Of a DNA stretch of 64,000 bases, positions 27,626 to 36,627 are shown in pieces. The translations under genes were made by a program, and so were the position numbers. Origin of the DNA: Flavobacteriales bacterium (lineage in GTDB: Bacteria > Bacteroidota > Bacteroidia > Flavobacteriales_D > Crocinitomicaceae); contig CANMHB010000001.1 of assembly GCA_947497485.1 (NCBI GenBank), positions 62,001 through 126,000 of the forward strand, written 5' to 3'. Numbering within the stretch: the stretch's first letter is position 1; each line of letters begins with the position of its first letter. The notes beneath the pieces were generated by a model. It did not search any database. It was not told the DNA's origin and saw nothing but the letters and a program-made list of their open reading frames with translations.

Positions 27626-29334
27626 TGAAACATTTAATGCTAGCATACCTATTCTTATTTTTTGCTCTTTATGGACAGAGTCAAAAAGCGGTTGTTAAAC
27701 TTGAAATTGAACCAAAGACTACGCAGGTTGGGGAAGAGATTGTCGTTACTGTTAAAACGAATGTTCAAGGAGAGATTGACATCGATTTCCCCAGTGCTTT
27801 TGTGAATGGCTACGCAGTAATGAACGGAATGGAGCAGGAAATGGATTACAATTCGGGGCGCGTTATATCTTATTATTATTATTCACAAAATGGGGTCTTA
27901 AAAAAAGAGGGGTCTTACACTTTCGGTCCTGCGTATGTCAAAACGGGTAAAAAGATTTATAAATCAAACACAGTCGAAGTAACCGTTCAAAAAGAAGCGT
28001 TTATCAATTCAACCGGTGAAATTTCGGCCAAACAACTAAAACAGCCTGCTTTTGGTGTCATCGAAGTTTCTAAAAAGAAAGTATTTGAGGGAGAACCATT
28101 GATAATCAATGCGAAAGTATACGCTCGCTTCTACCCTACTCATATTGAAGATTACCAATCCTACAATGCCAATGGAATTCTTGACAAACATGAGCTTTCT
28201 TCGAACAGCAGACTCGTTGCCCAGCAAGAACGAATCAAAAATGTTGAGCTCTACGGAATAACCTACGATCGCTCACTTGTTTTTCCCACTGGGTCAGGTA
28301 AAATCCAAATTGATCCGTTTAAGTTAATCTTAAAACGCGGTTTTGAAGGTGCTCCAATTGTTTCGACTGGAACAATGGTGGAAGTGATGCCTTTACCCAA
28401 AAATCAACCTAAATCGTTCATAGGAATGGTCGGAAAATTGAACATGGACTGCCAACTGAATAAAAAAGAAATCAAAAAGGGTGATGTTTTTTCCGTTAAC
28501 ATGACTTTAGAAGGTTGCGGAAATCTACATAATTTGGAATATCCAAAGATCAAACTTCCAAAGGGATTAACACTTTATGGAGATCCAAAACACACAGAGA
28601 AATTTTCGTTTACATCAAATGGTGCAGAAGGTAAAATTGATCTTGAATACACCATTCAGGTAAACAAAGAAGGTTCATTTACAATTCCTCCAATTGAGGT
28701 GTCCTATTTCGATATTAAATCAAAAAAATATGTGACACTGAAATCAGATGAGGTAATTTTGGATGGAAACGAGGTTCAACTAAGCGCTAGTAATTCGAAA
28801 GGAAAAACCACCGTTATTGCAGAAAAACAAACCAATATTGAAGCAAATAATGACAATTCAAAATCAATTCTACACTCACCTTTTGTTTGGGTTTCGTTGT
28901 CTTCACTATTACTAATAGCAGGGTTTATTGGATTTGCTTCTCGGACAAAAAAATCACCAACAATTGCCTTTGATAAAACCATTTCTAATCCAGAGCCTCA
29001 AGTTGTTTATAGTTGGAATGATGTCGATAAACATTTGGCGAATGCCGAAAATGCTTTAAATCAGAGCCAATCAAGTGAGTTTTTATTGGCTATTGAAAAT
29101 GCCATTATCTATGGCTTAAGGGTTTCTCTAAAAGAAAACTCTACTGTTTTTTCATCCAATCAACTCCTACAAAAACTTGAACAAAAAACTGCGAATTCTA
29201 GGCTCGTAAATGAATTGGGATTGGTCTTAGAAAAATGTCAAAACGCACGCTACGGTTGGGGATTAAGTCCCGATGAACAGAAGGATTTATTACCTGAGGT
29301 TAAACGTGTTTTGGAGGGATTAAAAACTAGCTAA
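27625..29334 (+). CDS. batD: BatD-like protein with oxygen-tolerance domain
   Basis: This 569-residue protein has a signal peptide (MKHLMLAYLFLFFALYGQSQ), several Ig-like BatD repeats (KLEIEPKTTQVGEEIVVTV; FGVIEVSKKKVFEGEPLIIN; MDCQLNKKEIKKGDVFSVNM), and a single membrane segment at about 415-435. A cytoplasmic helical tail resembles that of the gene at 23842. ATG 27625 shares its A with the batC stop (TGATG), so the earlier in-frame TTG at 27619 is not needed. The last gene of the operon: no batE follows. It overlaps the convergent hisF-like gene by 15 bases. Confidence 0.92.
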   Translation: MKHLMLAYLFLFFALYGQSQKAVVKLEIEPKTTQVGEEIVVTVKTNVQGEIDIDFPSAFVNGYAVMNGMEQEMDYNSGRVISYYYYSQNGVLKKEGSYTFGPAYVKTGKKIYKSNTVEVTVQKEAFINSTGEISAKQLKQPAFGVIEVSKKKVFEGEPLIINAKVYARFYPTHIEDYQSYNANGILDKHELSSNSRLVAQQERIKNVELYGITYDRSLVFPTGSGKIQIDPFKLILKRGFEGAPIVSTGTMVEVMPLPKNQPKSFIGMVGKLNMDCQLNKKEIKKGDVFSVNMTLEGCGNLHNLEYPKIKLPKGLTLYGDPKHTEKFSFTSNGAEGKIDLEYTIQVNKEGSFTIPPIEVSYFDIKSKKYVTLKSDEVILDGNEVQLSASNSKGKTTVIAEKQTNIEANNDNSKSILHSPFVWVSLSSLLLIAGFIGFASRTKKSPTIAFDKTISNPEPQVVYSWNDVDKHLANAENALNQSQSSEFLLAIENAIIYGLRVSLKENSTVFSSNQLLQKLEQKTANSRLVNELGLVLEKCQNARYGWGLSPDEQKDLLPEVKRVLEGLKTS

Positions 29335-30078
29335 TTTTTCCGCAATAGTGGGATAGTTTATAAGAATACCACGCTCCTTACCTTGATACACAAACATACT
29401 TCCAGCAGCGTATCCGTTAAAAGTGAACTTTTCATTCAATTCATGAATATGCTTTAAAGAACCTGCTCCGCCTAAAATAGTAACTGGGATAGTAACATTT
29501 TGAGCTATTTCAATTGATACATCTTGATTGTATCCATTCATTTTTCCATCAAAATCAATCGATTGAATGATGAGTTCTCCAGCACCATAATCTTCCATTT
29601 GCTTTGCAAAATCAATGGGATTAATGCTATGTGATTTCTTACCAGCATCACTGAATAATTTTGTTTTTCCAAAAAACGTTTTTCCAAAGTCTAGGCATAC
29701 AGAAATTGTTGAAGAACCGAAAGCATCACTGGCTTCACGAACAAATTCCGGTTTTTTTATGGCCTGAGTGCAAATGACAACCTTTTCAGCACCAGCATGA
29801 ATTAACTGTTCAATTTGATTCAACGATGAAATACCTCCTCCAACACCAAAAGGCATATTAGCTTCCTCTCCAATATCTCTAACCAACTGTACATCGATGC
29901 ATTTTCCTTTTTTGGTCGCTTCGATATCCAAAAATATAACCTCATCTGCTTCTAACTCATTGTATATCCGAACAGCATTTATTGGATCACCAATGTAGGT
30001 GTAATCTCTGAACTGCAATGACTTTACCAATCCATTGTTTTTTAGTAGTAAAACTGGTATGATTCGTGGGCGATACAT
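29320..30078 (-). CDS. HisF-like subunit of a sugar amidotransferase system (WbuZ/HisF2 type)
   Basis: This 252-residue TIM-barrel protein is clearly HisF-related, with GVGGGISSL, LDFGK (Asp130), IQSIDFDGKMNGY and ILGGAGS. Catalytic Asp11 of true HisF is Leu11 here, in RIIPVLLLK. That sequence and DYTYIGDPINAVRIYNE are typical of the HisF2/WbuZ subgroup in surface-glycan loci. There, HisH makes ammonia from glutamine and the barrel is thought to channel it to an N-acetyl-sugar amidotransferase (WbuX/WbpG/PseA). That third partner is fused in the gene at 50210-52579. The hisH-like gene is divergent, 203 bases away. TATCTTTA on the minus strand at 30085-30092 is a near -7 box. Confidence 0.88.
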   Translation of the reverse strand: MYRPRIIPVLLLKNNGLVKSLQFRDYTYIGDPINAVRIYNELEADEVIFLDIEATKKGKCIDVQLVRDIGEEANMPFGVGGGISSLNQIEQLIHAGAEKVVICTQAIKKPEFVREASDAFGSSTISVCLDFGKTFFGKTKLFSDAGKKSHSINPIDFAKQMEDYGAGELIIQSIDFDGKMNGYNQDVSIEIAQNVTIPVTILGGAGSLKHIHELNEKFTFNGYAAGSMFVYQGKERGILINYPTIAEKLASF

Positions 30079-30105
30079 GGGATGTAAAGATAAGATTTTA
30101 AGTTT

Positions 30106-30161
30106 AGAATTGAGAACGTAGAATTGAGAATGCAGAATTTAGAATGTAGAATTGAAAGTTG
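30106..30161. repeat. Four tandem 14-bp repeats between hisF-like and hisH-like genes
   Basis: Units at 30106, 30120, 30134 and 30148 read AGAATTGAGAACGT, AGAATTGAGAATGC, AGAATTTAGAATGT and AGAATTGAAAGTTG. Similar TTGAGAA/TTGAGAG fragments follow to about 30190 and reappear after the hisH-like gene (30886-30915). The rest of the 203-base gap shows no other clear signal. Confidence 0.8.
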
Positions 30162-30281
30162 AGGGTTATTAGTTATTGGTGAATAGTGAAAAGTTAGTAG
30201 CTAGGTCTTAATAGTGAGGAATGAGGTAATTAAATTTAGAATGGAAATATTTAATTCAAAGTTGTTTGCTAATTTTAGGTC

Positions 30282-30890
30282 ATGGTTGGTGTGGTGAATT
30301 ATGGAATGGGGAATTTGCATTCAATTGCACGTAAACTTCATCTATTGAAAGCAGATTTTCAATTGATTGAAACACCTGAAGACGTCCAAAAATGTTCACA
30401 TCTGATATTACCTGGCGTTGGTCATTTTGGCAAAGCCATGAAATCTTTAGAAGAAAAAGGTTTGATTAATGCCTTAAATCATTTTGTTCTAGTGGAAAAG
30501 AAACCCATTCTTGGGATTTGTTTAGGGATGCAATTAATGGCTAAATCCAGTGAGGAAGGAAATACTACTGGGTTGGGTTGGGTGGATACAAAAATCGTTC
30601 GATTTAATGTTTCTGACAGCACAAAATTCAAAGTTCCACATATCGGTTGGAATACTGTAGAAGGCGCAGGAAGTGTATTATTGTCGAACGGTTTACAGGA
30701 GTTTTATTTCGTTCATAGCTATCATGCCGAAATTCCAAATGAAGATATCATTTTACACAAAACTACTTACGAAACAGAGTTTATTTCTGGATTTGAAAAA
30801 GGAAATATTTTTGGGGTTCAATACCATCCAGAGAAAAGTCATCAGCAAGGGATGGAGATGATAAGGAGGTTTTTGGAGATGGGAAGTTGA
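30282..30890 (+). CDS. HisH-like glutamine amidotransferase (WbuY/HisH2 type)
   Basis: This 202-residue class I glutamine amidotransferase releases ammonia from glutamine. Its triad is complete: Cys80 in LGICLGMQL, His182 and Glu184 in QYHPEKSH. NYGMGNLHS and PGVGHFGKAM are HisH signatures. No other his biosynthesis gene lies nearby. The partner HisF-like protein lacks the synthase Asp11, so a role in amidinating a glycan sugar is more likely than histidine synthesis. It is transcribed away from the hisF-like gene, which is unusual because such pairs are normally co-directional. It ends 52 bases before the convergent adhesin gene. Confidence 0.88.
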   Translation: MVGVVNYGMGNLHSIARKLHLLKADFQLIETPEDVQKCSHLILPGVGHFGKAMKSLEEKGLINALNHFVLVEKKPILGICLGMQLMAKSSEEGNTTGLGWVDTKIVRFNVSDSTKFKVPHIGWNTVEGAGSVLLSNGLQEFYFVHSYHAEIPNEDIILHKTTYETEFISGFEKGNIFGVQYHPEKSHQQGMEMIRRFLEMGS

Positions 30891-30942
30891 GAATTTTGGG
30901 TTGAGAGTTAAGGGTGAGTGATTAATGTTATCTTTTGTTGTT

Positions 30943-33900
30943 TTAATTCTTTAATATCTTTAGGGTTTTGGCGCTTGTACCATCGGAAATATGGAAAAAA
31001 TACACACTGGCGCGAAGATTCCGCATGGAAAGGAGTTGGGTGTGCATTCCAGCGAGGTGTAATTCAGATTGCTCCATTACGATGCGGCCGGTTTCGTCAG
31101 TGAGGGAAGTTGTGATGTTTGACTTTTCTGATAAGATGAAAGAAAATGTAACATCGTCGTTGGTTGGATTGGGATAGATCGGAAGCAATACGAAGTTCCC
31201 TCCTTCTGTATTGAGACAAGAAATGTTGTTGCTCATTTCCGTTTCAATGAGCTGGTAATCGTTGTATGAAGTTGCTTCTACGCACAAGTAACTCGTTTCG
31301 TTGTCTTGATTAGAAATAAAAGCTGAAGGACTTGCATTAAATAAATAAATATGACTTTCTCCTGGCAAAATAGGCTCAACATCTGTTTCGAGTAGCGGAG
31401 CAGAATTATAAGCTTTGAGCAAAAGATCAGTTTGAGTAATTTCAACAAAACCGAGATTTCGAAGCTCCACCCCTACTTTGTAGAATCCGTTTATGTCTTG
31501 AACAAAAAGTTGGTTGATTGCCAAATCAACCCGAGGCTCGTTTACTTTAAGGTATTTAAATGCTGTGTCTTTACAACCTATATTATTTTGAATAGCCAAA
31601 TAAATTAAACTACTATCACCAATATTGGAAGCGTCAAAACCAGGTACTTCAATAGGATCTGTGCTTGTTGTTTGAATGATATTGCCATCTCCAAGATTCC
31701 ATTCATACTGCGAACCACCAAAGCCGGTGTTAGATAAAACAATAGGGATACCTGCTACAATGGTTGTTGGATTTACTGAGAATGCCGCATTAATTTCCGG
31801 CTGAACATTAACAATGATAAGCGTATCAGACGAACAACCTTGATCTGAAATGGACGTTAAGTTAAGATATTGAACGCCTGTCGTCACAAATTTATAAGCA
31901 GAATTTGTCCCTTCAATCTGATATTGTAAATTGACCAACCAATCTGTTTGGGCGATGCTTCCAACTAAAATGGAACTCAGGTTTTCGAAGGTTGTCCAGG
32001 TGTTTTTACAGGCTGGTCCAACTTCCCATGCTAAATTCGGAATAGGATGAATAACAACATTTTTTTGCATTGTATCTCGACAACCATTGCTAGCAATAGC
32101 GACCAAGCTTACTTGATAAGCTCCGTATTCAGAAAAAACATTCGAGAATGAGGTATAATTTGAACTTGTTCCATCACTAATACTCCACTGATAATTACTT
32201 ATTGAAAGGGTATCGGAAATAGAACTTTCGTTATTAAACTCAACTGTTTGTTTTTCACATGGATTCAAAATGCTGAAATCAACATTTGGGCCCTCCTGTA
32301 TTGTCAAATTCTGAATTACGGTGTCTTTGCAACCATTTTCATCCATTACCGCCAAACTAACATCATAATTACCTGGATTTCCAAATAAATAGGAAGGATT
32401 TATTGCCGAACTAACAAAAGCACCATTATTGATATTCCATTCATAAGAACTTATTGAACTCGAGGTTTGATTGGTTGAATTAAACAAGACATTTTCATTT
32501 GGACAATAATTCAGGGATGTGAAAGATATATCCGGTTTCTCAAAGACTTGAACATTGAAAAATTGATTATTGTTACATCCTCCTGCAGTTAAAACTTCAA
32601 TTTCACATTGTAAAAAACCAGGCTGGTTAAACGAAATATTTCCTGAATTTCCTATATAATTCGGTTGACCTTGAAAATGCCAAATTACTTCCGTTATTAT
32701 ATTCGGCGGAGGAACAATTGATTGATCAGAAAACGAGAAATTGACTCCTTGACATATTTCAGAAGGGAAATCAAAGGCAATTGTTGGTGCAATTCCAATA
32801 ACAACAACTGAAATGGTATCCGAATTCTGACATCCATTTCCATTTGTAACTTGTAAAATATAAGTTCCTGATGTATCAACAATTTGCAAAGCAGAAGTTG
32901 AATTCGTATTCCATTGATAACTTAAAGTTTCATTAGGTGTAGAAATTAATCCAATAGAATTACCTGCGCAAAGCGAGGTATCGTTACCCAGTGAAATGTT
33001 TAAAAGCGAAGAATCTTTGAAAATATTAAATAGGTTTGAACTTCTTTGACATCCCAAACTATCTTGCAGGGTATAACCAAGAATTTCAACTGTATCAATT
33101 ATTCTAGTTGGATTTGTGAACCCATCATTCCATTGAACAAAAGAATAATTTCCATTTGGAAGTTGTGCGGAGAGTTGCTCAATTTGCCCAAAACAAACTG
33201 CCTCGTCTTCTAATTGAAGCTGATCAAAAACGGGTCTAAAAACATGAATGGTATCACGAGAGGTTCTACCAAATACATCGATTGTTTGCACCCAATAAGT
33301 TCCAGGTTCAATTATGTTTATTGAAGAAGTTGTCGCATTATTACTCCACAAATACGAGGTATAGATTTCATTTGTTGGTCTTAACGTAATATCACAAAAT
33401 CCATAGGTTGAATTGATATCAGCTCCAAGATTAACCGGTGGAGCATAACGATCCATTAGGTAATTTTCAACTTGTTTTCGTTCAATAGAAGTTAATGCTT
33501 GATCATATAAAATGACTTCAGCTATTTCACCATTCAATTTCCCTAAAGGTCCACCTGAAATCTGATAATTAGAATTGGTAAATGCACCCACAAATGAAGG
33601 CGTTGTGTTAATAACTCCGCTGATTCCGTTTCCATGAAGTTGGGCATTCACCCCAAAATTCTTAGTAATACCAAATACTTTGAATGGAAACCCGACATTG
33701 GGTATTGAATTGGGAAAATCAAAAACCAAATTATTTGATGCATAATTATTCAAAACAGTAAAGCGTTCAAAGGTCGTCCCGCGATACAATCCAAAACCTT
33801 GATTTAGATCACTTATCGTGAATAAACCTCCATTATCCGTTTGGCTGTATCCATTCACCACTATAAAAGCAGTAATTGAACTGTTTTGAATTCCTGGTAT

Positions 33901-36555
33901 AGTTGGCCCACTCAAAAAATCATCCACTCCATCAAATTTTACCGCAGAATGAGCAATAAATGGAGAAATAGGCGCTAATGTCGGTCTCGAACTTACTGTA
34001 TTTTGAATAGCATGGAAACCATTTCCACTTCGATCATACCACTGAGCAATTTTACCGTTTACAATTTGAAGTGAATCACTACGAAGCCATAGTCGCTGAC
34101 CGGCACTCAAATTGACAACATTAAATTTTCGAACATGCGACCAATTTTCTGAATAACAACGTTTGACTCGCCAATAATAAAAACCGCTCAGCGATGTCGG
34201 AAAATAGATCATATTCGACTGACTAATTGTTTGTTGATGAGCGAGATTGACAAAAAGCGAATCACTGGCAACCTCAATTGTGTAATCTGAAGAAATTGGA
34301 TCGTAAGGAAAATCAGTCCAAGAAAATGGGATAACATCACTACTCGAAAGCACCACATTATTACTCGGAGTTGTTAATTGAATGGTATTTTCAATAGCTA
34401 TTGGAAAAATACTCATAATTTGATTCGAACAGCCTAATTCATCGACAAGGTGAAGTTGGATGTTAAGCTCATCGTTGGAATTAAGCGTGAAAAGGACTGT
34501 ATCTTGTGAACTTTGACTTATAACTCCATTCTGCGTCAAAGTCCAATCAAAATTTGCAATATCAATACCCGCAGCATTTGATGCTGTAATTTCAAGAATT
34601 CCGGGAGAACAACTGTAGGACTTTTGAATTTCTAAAATTGGTAAGGGTGAACTGTAAATTGAAAAATTCGCGGAATTGGTGCATCCTTGCTGGGTAAACA
34701 CTTCAATTGATCCCGTGAAATAACCGCTATCTTGATAACTTACCGTTCCATTTGTCCCAGTAAAATCTGGTTGATCTTGGAAGTGCCATACAGTGGATGA
34801 AATTGTGCTAGGCAGTTCTACCGATGACGAATCCCAAAATGTAAAGGTTCCACCTTGGCAAGCTTGTGGAGTAATGTAGAAATGAAGTGTTGGAGCGACT
34901 CCGACTACAACAACACTGATTTCATCACTCTTTATACAGCCGTTTGAATTGGATGTTTGCAGGACGTAGGTTCCAGAGGTATCCACAATTTGGGTTACTT
35001 GCGTATTTCCGGTATTCCATAAATAGTTAACTGAACCTGATAAACTTTGAATTAACCCAATCGCATTTCCAGCACACAAAGCCGTATCTGCACCCAGAGA
35101 CATGTTAACTAAGGAAGTATCAACAGAAATTTGAGCGGTATTTGAAGTTCTCTGACAACCCAAATTATCTTGAACCGTATAACTCAATGTTTGAGATGTT
35201 GAAATCGTTTTAGTCGGTGTCGTTACCCCGTCACTCCAAGAAACAAATGTGTAAGCACCACTTGGAATGGGAGCTGAATAGGATTCAGGTTGTCCAGCAC
35301 AAACAACCTCATTTTGTAGCGAAATTTGATTGTAAACGGGACGGAAAACATTGATCGTATCTCGAGAAGTTCGTCCAAAAACATCAACTGTTTGGACCCA
35401 ATATTGCCCCGGTTGATTAATTGAGATTGAAGAAGCATTCGAATTTGTGCTCCACAAATAAGATGTATAAATCTGATTAGTAGGTTGCAAGGTAATATCA
35501 CAAAAACCATAAGTAGAATTGATATCAGCTCCAAGATTCACAGGAGGCGCGCTGCGATCCATCATGTAGTTTTCAACTCCATTTCTTTGTGAGGAAGACA
35601 ACGCTTGATCGAATAACATTACTTCGGCAATTTCTCCATTCAATTTACCTAGTGGACCTCCGGATATCTCATAATTAGAATTCGTAAAAGCTCCAACGAA
35701 TGTAGGAGTTGAATTTGATGAACCAGTTACTCCGTTTCCGTGCATTTGCACACTTGATCCCAAATTTTTGGTCATTCCATAAAGTTTAAACTGAAATCCA
35801 GAATTTGGCATAGCGTCTGGTATATCAAAAACCAAACTATTAGAAGCATAGTTGCTCAACATGGTGAAGCGTTGATAAAAGGTGCCCCTATATAAACCGA
35901 AACCTTGATTGAGCGTTCCAATTGTTAATAAACCGCCATTATCCGTCTGGCTGTAACCATTTAACAAAATAAGCGCCGTCATCGAACTATTTTGAATACC
36001 AGCAAGGGTCGTACCCGATAAAAAATCATCTACTCCATCAAAGCGAATTGCGGACGTGGCAATAAAAGGCGAGGCTGTTGTTCGAACTGGTCTTGAGGAA
36101 GAATTTGCTTGAATCGCGTGATTGTTGTTTCCGCTCCGATCGTACCATTGAGCTACTTTTCCACCAATGATTTCGACAGAATCACTTCGTAACCAAAGTC
36201 GCTGTCCACTTGGGAAATTAACCAAATCGAATTTTCTAATCGGAGACCAATTTATTTCATTCACTTCCTTTGTTCGCATCCAAATTGATCCAAAAATACC
36301 TAAGAATCTACGCTGAAAAATCAATGAATTAACTGTTGTGTCAAGTAAAAGTGAAGCAAAACTGGATGATGTGGAGTATTGAACTTGAAAACTTGAGACC
36401 GCGTTTCCTTCAATTTGAAAACCTATGGGATCTAAATTTAAAAAGGTTTGATTTTCTTTTGGGAGAATGACATTCGTTTGTGCATTCAGATTCAAAGTTA
36501 AATTGTTCGAAAACAATAAAACCAATGCAAAACTATAAATGAATCTTAACAACAC
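30943..36555 (-). CDS. Giant T9SS-secreted adhesin with LamG-like and PKD-like domains
   Basis: This 1,870-residue surface protein has a GTG start and a signal peptide (1-26, ending NLNAQ). Two long copies of one module cover about 30-632 and 727-1334. Each has an Ig-like part, then a LamG/concanavalin-like domain (GQRLWLRSDS, AQWYDRSGN, RFDGVDDFLSG), then Ig/PKD-like repeats ending near GC.N. Residues of about 1335-1690 hold further PKD-like repeats, about 1700-1790 a CARDB-like domain, and the last 80 a T9SS sorting tail (LLPIYPNPTNDDV). It probably mediates adhesion to glycans or cells. It sits alone, convergent with the hisH-like gene. CAAATTTA at 36561-36568 (TAAATTTG on the minus strand) may be its -7 box. 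Confidence 0.9.
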   Translation of the reverse strand: MLLRFIYSFALVLLFSNNLTLNLNAQTNVILPKENQTFLNLDPIGFQIEGNAVSSFQVQYSTSSSFASLLLDTTVNSLIFQRRFLGIFGSIWMRTKEVNEINWSPIRKFDLVNFPSGQRLWLRSDSVEIIGGKVAQWYDRSGNNNHAIQANSSSRPVRTTASPFIATSAIRFDGVDDFLSGTTLAGIQNSSMTALILLNGYSQTDNGGLLTIGTLNQGFGLYRGTFYQRFTMLSNYASNSLVFDIPDAMPNSGFQFKLYGMTKNLGSSVQMHGNGVTGSSNSTPTFVGAFTNSNYEISGGPLGKLNGEIAEVMLFDQALSSSQRNGVENYMMDRSAPPVNLGADINSTYGFCDITLQPTNQIYTSYLWSTNSNASSISINQPGQYWVQTVDVFGRTSRDTINVFRPVYNQISLQNEVVCAGQPESYSAPIPSGAYTFVSWSDGVTTPTKTISTSQTLSYTVQDNLGCQRTSNTAQISVDTSLVNMSLGADTALCAGNAIGLIQSLSGSVNYLWNTGNTQVTQIVDTSGTYVLQTSNSNGCIKSDEISVVVVGVAPTLHFYITPQACQGGTFTFWDSSSVELPSTISSTVWHFQDQPDFTGTNGTVSYQDSGYFTGSIEVFTQQGCTNSANFSIYSSPLPILEIQKSYSCSPGILEITASNAAGIDIANFDWTLTQNGVISQSSQDTVLFTLNSNDELNIQLHLVDELGCSNQIMSIFPIAIENTIQLTTPSNNVVLSSSDVIPFSWTDFPYDPISSDYTIEVASDSLFVNLAHQQTISQSNMIYFPTSLSGFYYWRVKRCYSENWSHVRKFNVVNLSAGQRLWLRSDSLQIVNGKIAQWYDRSGNGFHAIQNTVSSRPTLAPISPFIAHSAVKFDGVDDFLSGPTIPGIQNSSITAFIVVNGYSQTDNGGLFTISDLNQGFGLYRGTTFERFTVLNNYASNNLVFDFPNSIPNVGFPFKVFGITKNFGVNAQLHGNGISGVINTTPSFVGAFTNSNYQISGGPLGKLNGEIAEVILYDQALTSIERKQVENYLMDRYAPPVNLGADINSTYGFCDITLRPTNEIYTSYLWSNNATTSSINIIEPGTYWVQTIDVFGRTSRDTIHVFRPVFDQLQLEDEAVCFGQIEQLSAQLPNGNYSFVQWNDGFTNPTRIIDTVEILGYTLQDSLGCQRSSNLFNIFKDSSLLNISLGNDTSLCAGNSIGLISTPNETLSYQWNTNSTSALQIVDTSGTYILQVTNGNGCQNSDTISVVVIGIAPTIAFDFPSEICQGVNFSFSDQSIVPPPNIITEVIWHFQGQPNYIGNSGNISFNQPGFLQCEIEVLTAGGCNNNQFFNVQVFEKPDISFTSLNYCPNENVLFNSTNQTSSSISSYEWNINNGAFVSSAINPSYLFGNPGNYDVSLAVMDENGCKDTVIQNLTIQEGPNVDFSILNPCEKQTVEFNNESSISDTLSISNYQWSISDGTSSNYTSFSNVFSEYGAYQVSLVAIASNGCRDTMQKNVVIHPIPNLAWEVGPACKNTWTTFENLSSILVGSIAQTDWLVNLQYQIEGTNSAYKFVTTGVQYLNLTSISDQGCSSDTLIIVNVQPEINAAFSVNPTTIVAGIPIVLSNTGFGGSQYEWNLGDGNIIQTTSTDPIEVPGFDASNIGDSSLIYLAIQNNIGCKDTAFKYLKVNEPRVDLAINQLFVQDINGFYKVGVELRNLGFVEITQTDLLLKAYNSAPLLETDVEPILPGESHIYLFNASPSAFISNQDNETSYLCVEATSYNDYQLIETEMSNNISCLNTEGGNFVLLPIYPNPTNDDVTFSFILSEKSNITTSLTDETGRIVMEQSELHLAGMHTQLLSMRNLRASVYFFHISDGTSAKTLKILKN
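32554..36222 (-). repeat. Two-copy internal duplication in the adhesin gene
   Basis: Codons for residues of about 112-632 (34660-36222) and 814-1334 (32554-34116) encode strongly similar sequence at a constant offset of 702 residues (2,106 bases). Shared landmarks: GQRLWLRSDS, NGYSQTDNGG, GGPLGKLNGEIAEV, APPVNLGADINSTYGFCDIT and DVFGRTSRDTI. The stretch before each copy is also related, so the true duplicated unit is nearer 600 residues. Confidence 0.88.
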
Positions 36556-36627
36556 AGAATCAAATTTAACCTAAAGTTAGGTCAAAACAATTAAGTTTCA
36601 AAATAATAAACTGAGAAATCTGGGATT

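Noticed and set aside
30106..30161. CRISPR or minisatellite coding repeat
   Set aside because: Units are 14 bp, contiguous and without spacers, and lie between two start codons.
29320..30890. Histidine biosynthesis operon fragment
   Set aside because: Leu replaces Asp11 in the HisF-like protein, no other his gene is nearby, the genes are divergent, and a WbuX-type partner exists in the same glycan locus.
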